Shown: positions 13,398 through 15,000 of the stretch, piece by piece
Position numbering within the stretch: position 1 is the stretch's first letter
How the letters are laid out: every line of letters starts with the position of its first letter
Assembly (NCBI GenBank): GCA_905221605.1
Contig: CAJNDS010002073.1
Coordinates: 135,717 to 150,716, forward strand
DNA: 15,000 nt
Reading direction: 5' to 3'
Source: Symbiodinium natans
Lineage: Eukaryota; Sar; Dinophyceae; Suessiales; Symbiodiniaceae
Notes under the pieces: model-generated
What the model saw: only the letters and a program-made list of their open reading frames with translations
Told to the model about the DNA's origin: nothing
Databases searched by the model: none
Translations under genes and position numbers: made by a program

Positions 13398-13596
13398 TGC
13401 ATCAGTGCGGGCGCGCGGGGAGCGCGCCTTTCTCTAGATTTAGGGGCGTGCGGCTGCCGGGGGGGGAGGGGGACGCAACGCGGCATCGAGCGACAGCACC
13501 TTTCTGGCATTGGGAGCACGTGACACGACCTGAAATGGAGTCAACACCAGCAACGGTCGTAGGAGAAGACTTCCGGTAGATTTCCTAAACAGAAAA
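13398..13596. other. Spacer with no recognised feature
   Basis: GC-rich sequence with a G run at 13459-13471. A 60-codon plus frame from 13397 has no recognisable domain. Confidence 0.5.
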
Positions 13597-13725
13597 CTAC
13601 TACTTGCTTAAGAACCCCCCCCCCCCAAAAAAAAAAAAAAGACTCAGAATAGGTATTCTTCCTCATACGGGGCAATATAGGGATTATGATGTTTTTTAGT
13701 TTTGGGGTTCTTAAGCAAATAGTAG
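13597..13725. mobile_element. MITE-like element, family G copy 2
   Basis: CTACTACTTGCTTAAGAACC at the left and GGTTCTTAAGCAAATAGTAG at the right are inverted with one mismatch. The flanks are AAAA on both sides (13593-13596 and 13726-13729), matching the 4-bp duplication length of copy 1. The inner arms have expanded C and A homopolymers. It is non-coding. Confidence 0.87.
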
Positions 13726-13729
13726 AAAA

Positions 13730-13821
13730 TCCTACGCCCTACACTACACAGCCTTCAACTTTGCCAACCTCTCTGCGAAATGCTTTCCGGCATGAGTACA
13801 GAGCCCTGAGGCAGCAAGCCG
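13730..13821. other. Spacer with no recognised feature
   Basis: Short unique-looking sequence before the next array. Confidence 0.5.
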
Positions 13822-13974
13822 ACCCTAAATCCTAAGCCCTAAGCCCTAAACCCCAAACCCCAAACCCCAAACCCCAAACCCCAAACCCCAAACCCTAAAC
13901 CCTAAACCCTAAACCCTAATTAAACCCTAAACCCTAAACCCCAAACCCTAAACCCCAAACCCTAAACCCTACAC
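13822..13974 (-). repeat. CCCTAAA / CCCCAAA array
   Basis: About 21 C-rich heptamers. A homogeneous CCCCAAA block (about 13850-13890) is flanked by CCCTAAA, and a CCCTAATTAAA interruption lies near 13917. Confidence 0.95.
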
Positions 13975-14070
13975 CACCCCAGCGCCCAGCACAAACACTC
14001 AACTCGGCCTTTTGCTCGCCTTTCAGGCTTCCGCCGCGATGCAGCACGCGAGTCGCCCGTGCAGGCGCTG

Positions 14071-14166
14071 AACCCTAAACCCTAAACCCTAAACCCTAAA
14101 CCCTAAACCCTAAACCCTAAACCCTAAACCCTAAACCCTAAACCCTAAACCCTAAACCCTAAACCC
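14071..14166 (-). repeat. Perfect CCCTAAA array
   Basis: About 13-14 uninterrupted perfect heptamers, one of the two cleanest arrays in the window. Its perfection suggests it is young or maintained. Confidence 0.97.
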
Positions 14167-14370
14167 GCACCAAGTAAACAGTACCTAGACACAGAAAGTT
14201 CTGAACGGACATAAACACATACAGTCTGGCAACCAGATAGAAATAGAGAGCTTGCCCCAGTCCCAGTCAACCCAAATTCCTTGCATCCATGCGCCACAAG
14301 CTCCCACACTACAAGGAAGCTAGCCTAAACCCTAAACCACGCCAACCTGAAACTGCGAACCGCCACAGCC
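14167..14370. other. Spacer with no recognised feature
   Basis: Unique-looking sequence before the polypyrimidine tract, with one or two stray CCTAAACC units near 14322-14337. No gene is recognised. Confidence 0.55.
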
Positions 14371-14732
14371 CCCCCCCCCCCCTTCTCCCCCTCCGCCCCC
14401 TCCCCCCCCTCCCCCCCCTCCCCCCCCCTCCCCCCCCTCCCCCCCCTCCCCCCCCCCCCCTCCCTCCCCCTCCCCCCCCCTCCCCCCCTCCCCCCCCCTC
14501 CCCCCCTCCCCCCCCTCCCCCCCCCCCCCCTCCCCCCGCCTCCCCCCCCTCCCCCCCCCTCCCCCCCCTCCCCCCCCTCCCCCCCCTCCCCCCCCTCCCC
14601 CCCTCCCCTCCCCCCCCCCCCTCCCCCCCCCCCCCCCCCCCCCCCCCCCTCCCCCCCTCCCCCCCCCTCCTCCCCCTCCCCCCCCTCCCCCCCTCCCCCC
14701 CCCTCCCCCCCCTCCCCCCCCTCCCCCCCCCC
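14371..14732. repeat. Polypyrimidine (CnT) tract of about 360 bp
   Basis: Almost pure C with single T interruptions every 5-9 bases on the plus strand, ending in an A run at 14733-14743. Frames of 140-152 codons on both strands are Pro/Leu or Gly/Arg/Glu translations of the tract, and no gene is called. Run lengths are likely unreliable. Confidence 0.95.
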
Positions 14733-14743
14733 AAAAAAAAAAA

Positions 14744-15000
14744 CTGAGCCTAGGAACTGTTTTTCGAAGTTGCCTATCATCTTCTTATTGCGCTACACCA
14801 ACCGGAAAAAAAAACTAGGCACTCCTCCCCCAACGTGAGCTGCAACTTAGACGTGGGAGAAGCTGTGTTTGGGTTCAGGGTCATAGGGTTTAGAGGACCA
14901 CTTGACTTGAGAAACACGGAATGGCTAAGAAGCGGTCCCAGCTGCTCCCTTACTTGGAGGTTCAGGGTACTTCTCAACCAATTATAACAGTACCTTATAA
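14744..15000. other. Spacer with no recognised feature
   Basis: Balanced composition with an A run at 14805-14814 and single GGTTCAGGG/GGGTTTAG units near 14872-14893. A 66-codon minus frame has no recognisable domain. Confidence 0.55.

Noticed and set aside
14289-14780. Long Pro-rich and Gly-rich open frames on both strands
   Set aside because: They are direct translations of the (CnT) tract. The same tract is open in several frames, and there is no non-repeat coding sequence.
1-15000. The window being a true chromosome end
   Set aside because: Telomere-like blocks are short, occur in both polarities throughout and are separated by other sequence. Neither edge ends in an array.

Overview
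This 15 kb window looks like intergenic nuclear DNA of a eukaryote. I recognise no protein-coding gene, rRNA or tRNA in it. Open frames on both strands are short (about 150 codons at most). The longest ones are translations of simple repeats: a (C)nT tract read as Pro/Leu or Gly/Arg, and AT microsatellites read as Ile/Tyr. The dominant motif is the heptamer TTTAGGG/CCCTAAA, the Arabidopsis-type telomere repeat, present in more than 30 separate blocks in both orientations. Land plants, many green algae, dinoflagellates, chromerids and coccidia such as Eimeria use this telomere unit. Dispersed AAACCCT blocks are a known feature of Eimeria repeat-rich chromosome segments, but the CAG repeats that accompany them there are missing. 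An alveolate (chromerid, dinoflagellate or coccidian) is therefore a reasonable low-confidence guess, and a plant or green alga is not excluded.

Layout. Positions 1-2100 form a symmetrical block: short inverted termini, degenerate units of about 80-180 bp in plus orientation, the same units in minus orientation, then an inverted-repeat minisatellite. It resembles a fold-back element. From 2100 to 14170 telomere-like arrays alternate with short non-coding hairpin elements of about 75-160 bp that have terminal inverted repeats (TIRs) and look like MITEs. I separate at least nine families (called A to J here). Family A (3 copies) carries 8-bp target-site duplications, and family G (2 copies) carries 4-bp ones. 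Between these lie low-information spacers, AT and GT microsatellites, homopolymer G or C runs, and a few balanced-composition islands (for example 11890-12169 and 12456-12655) that could be exon or pseudogene remnants. A polypyrimidine tract of about 360 bp lies at 14370-14732, followed by unremarkable sequence.

How the parts relate. The most informative observation is that telomere repeats interrupt or truncate the hairpin elements at several places (5393-5410, 10690-10718, 7021 onward, and perhaps 4888-4977). In one case a hairpin element sits inside a telomere-like block with a target-site duplication (8963-9078). Telomeric DNA and hairpin elements therefore appear to have been inserting into one another over time. 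This fits repair of internal breaks with telomeric sequence, or spreading of telomere-bearing elements, better than a single chromosome-end fusion. The element family names are mine, and no transposase is encoded in the window.
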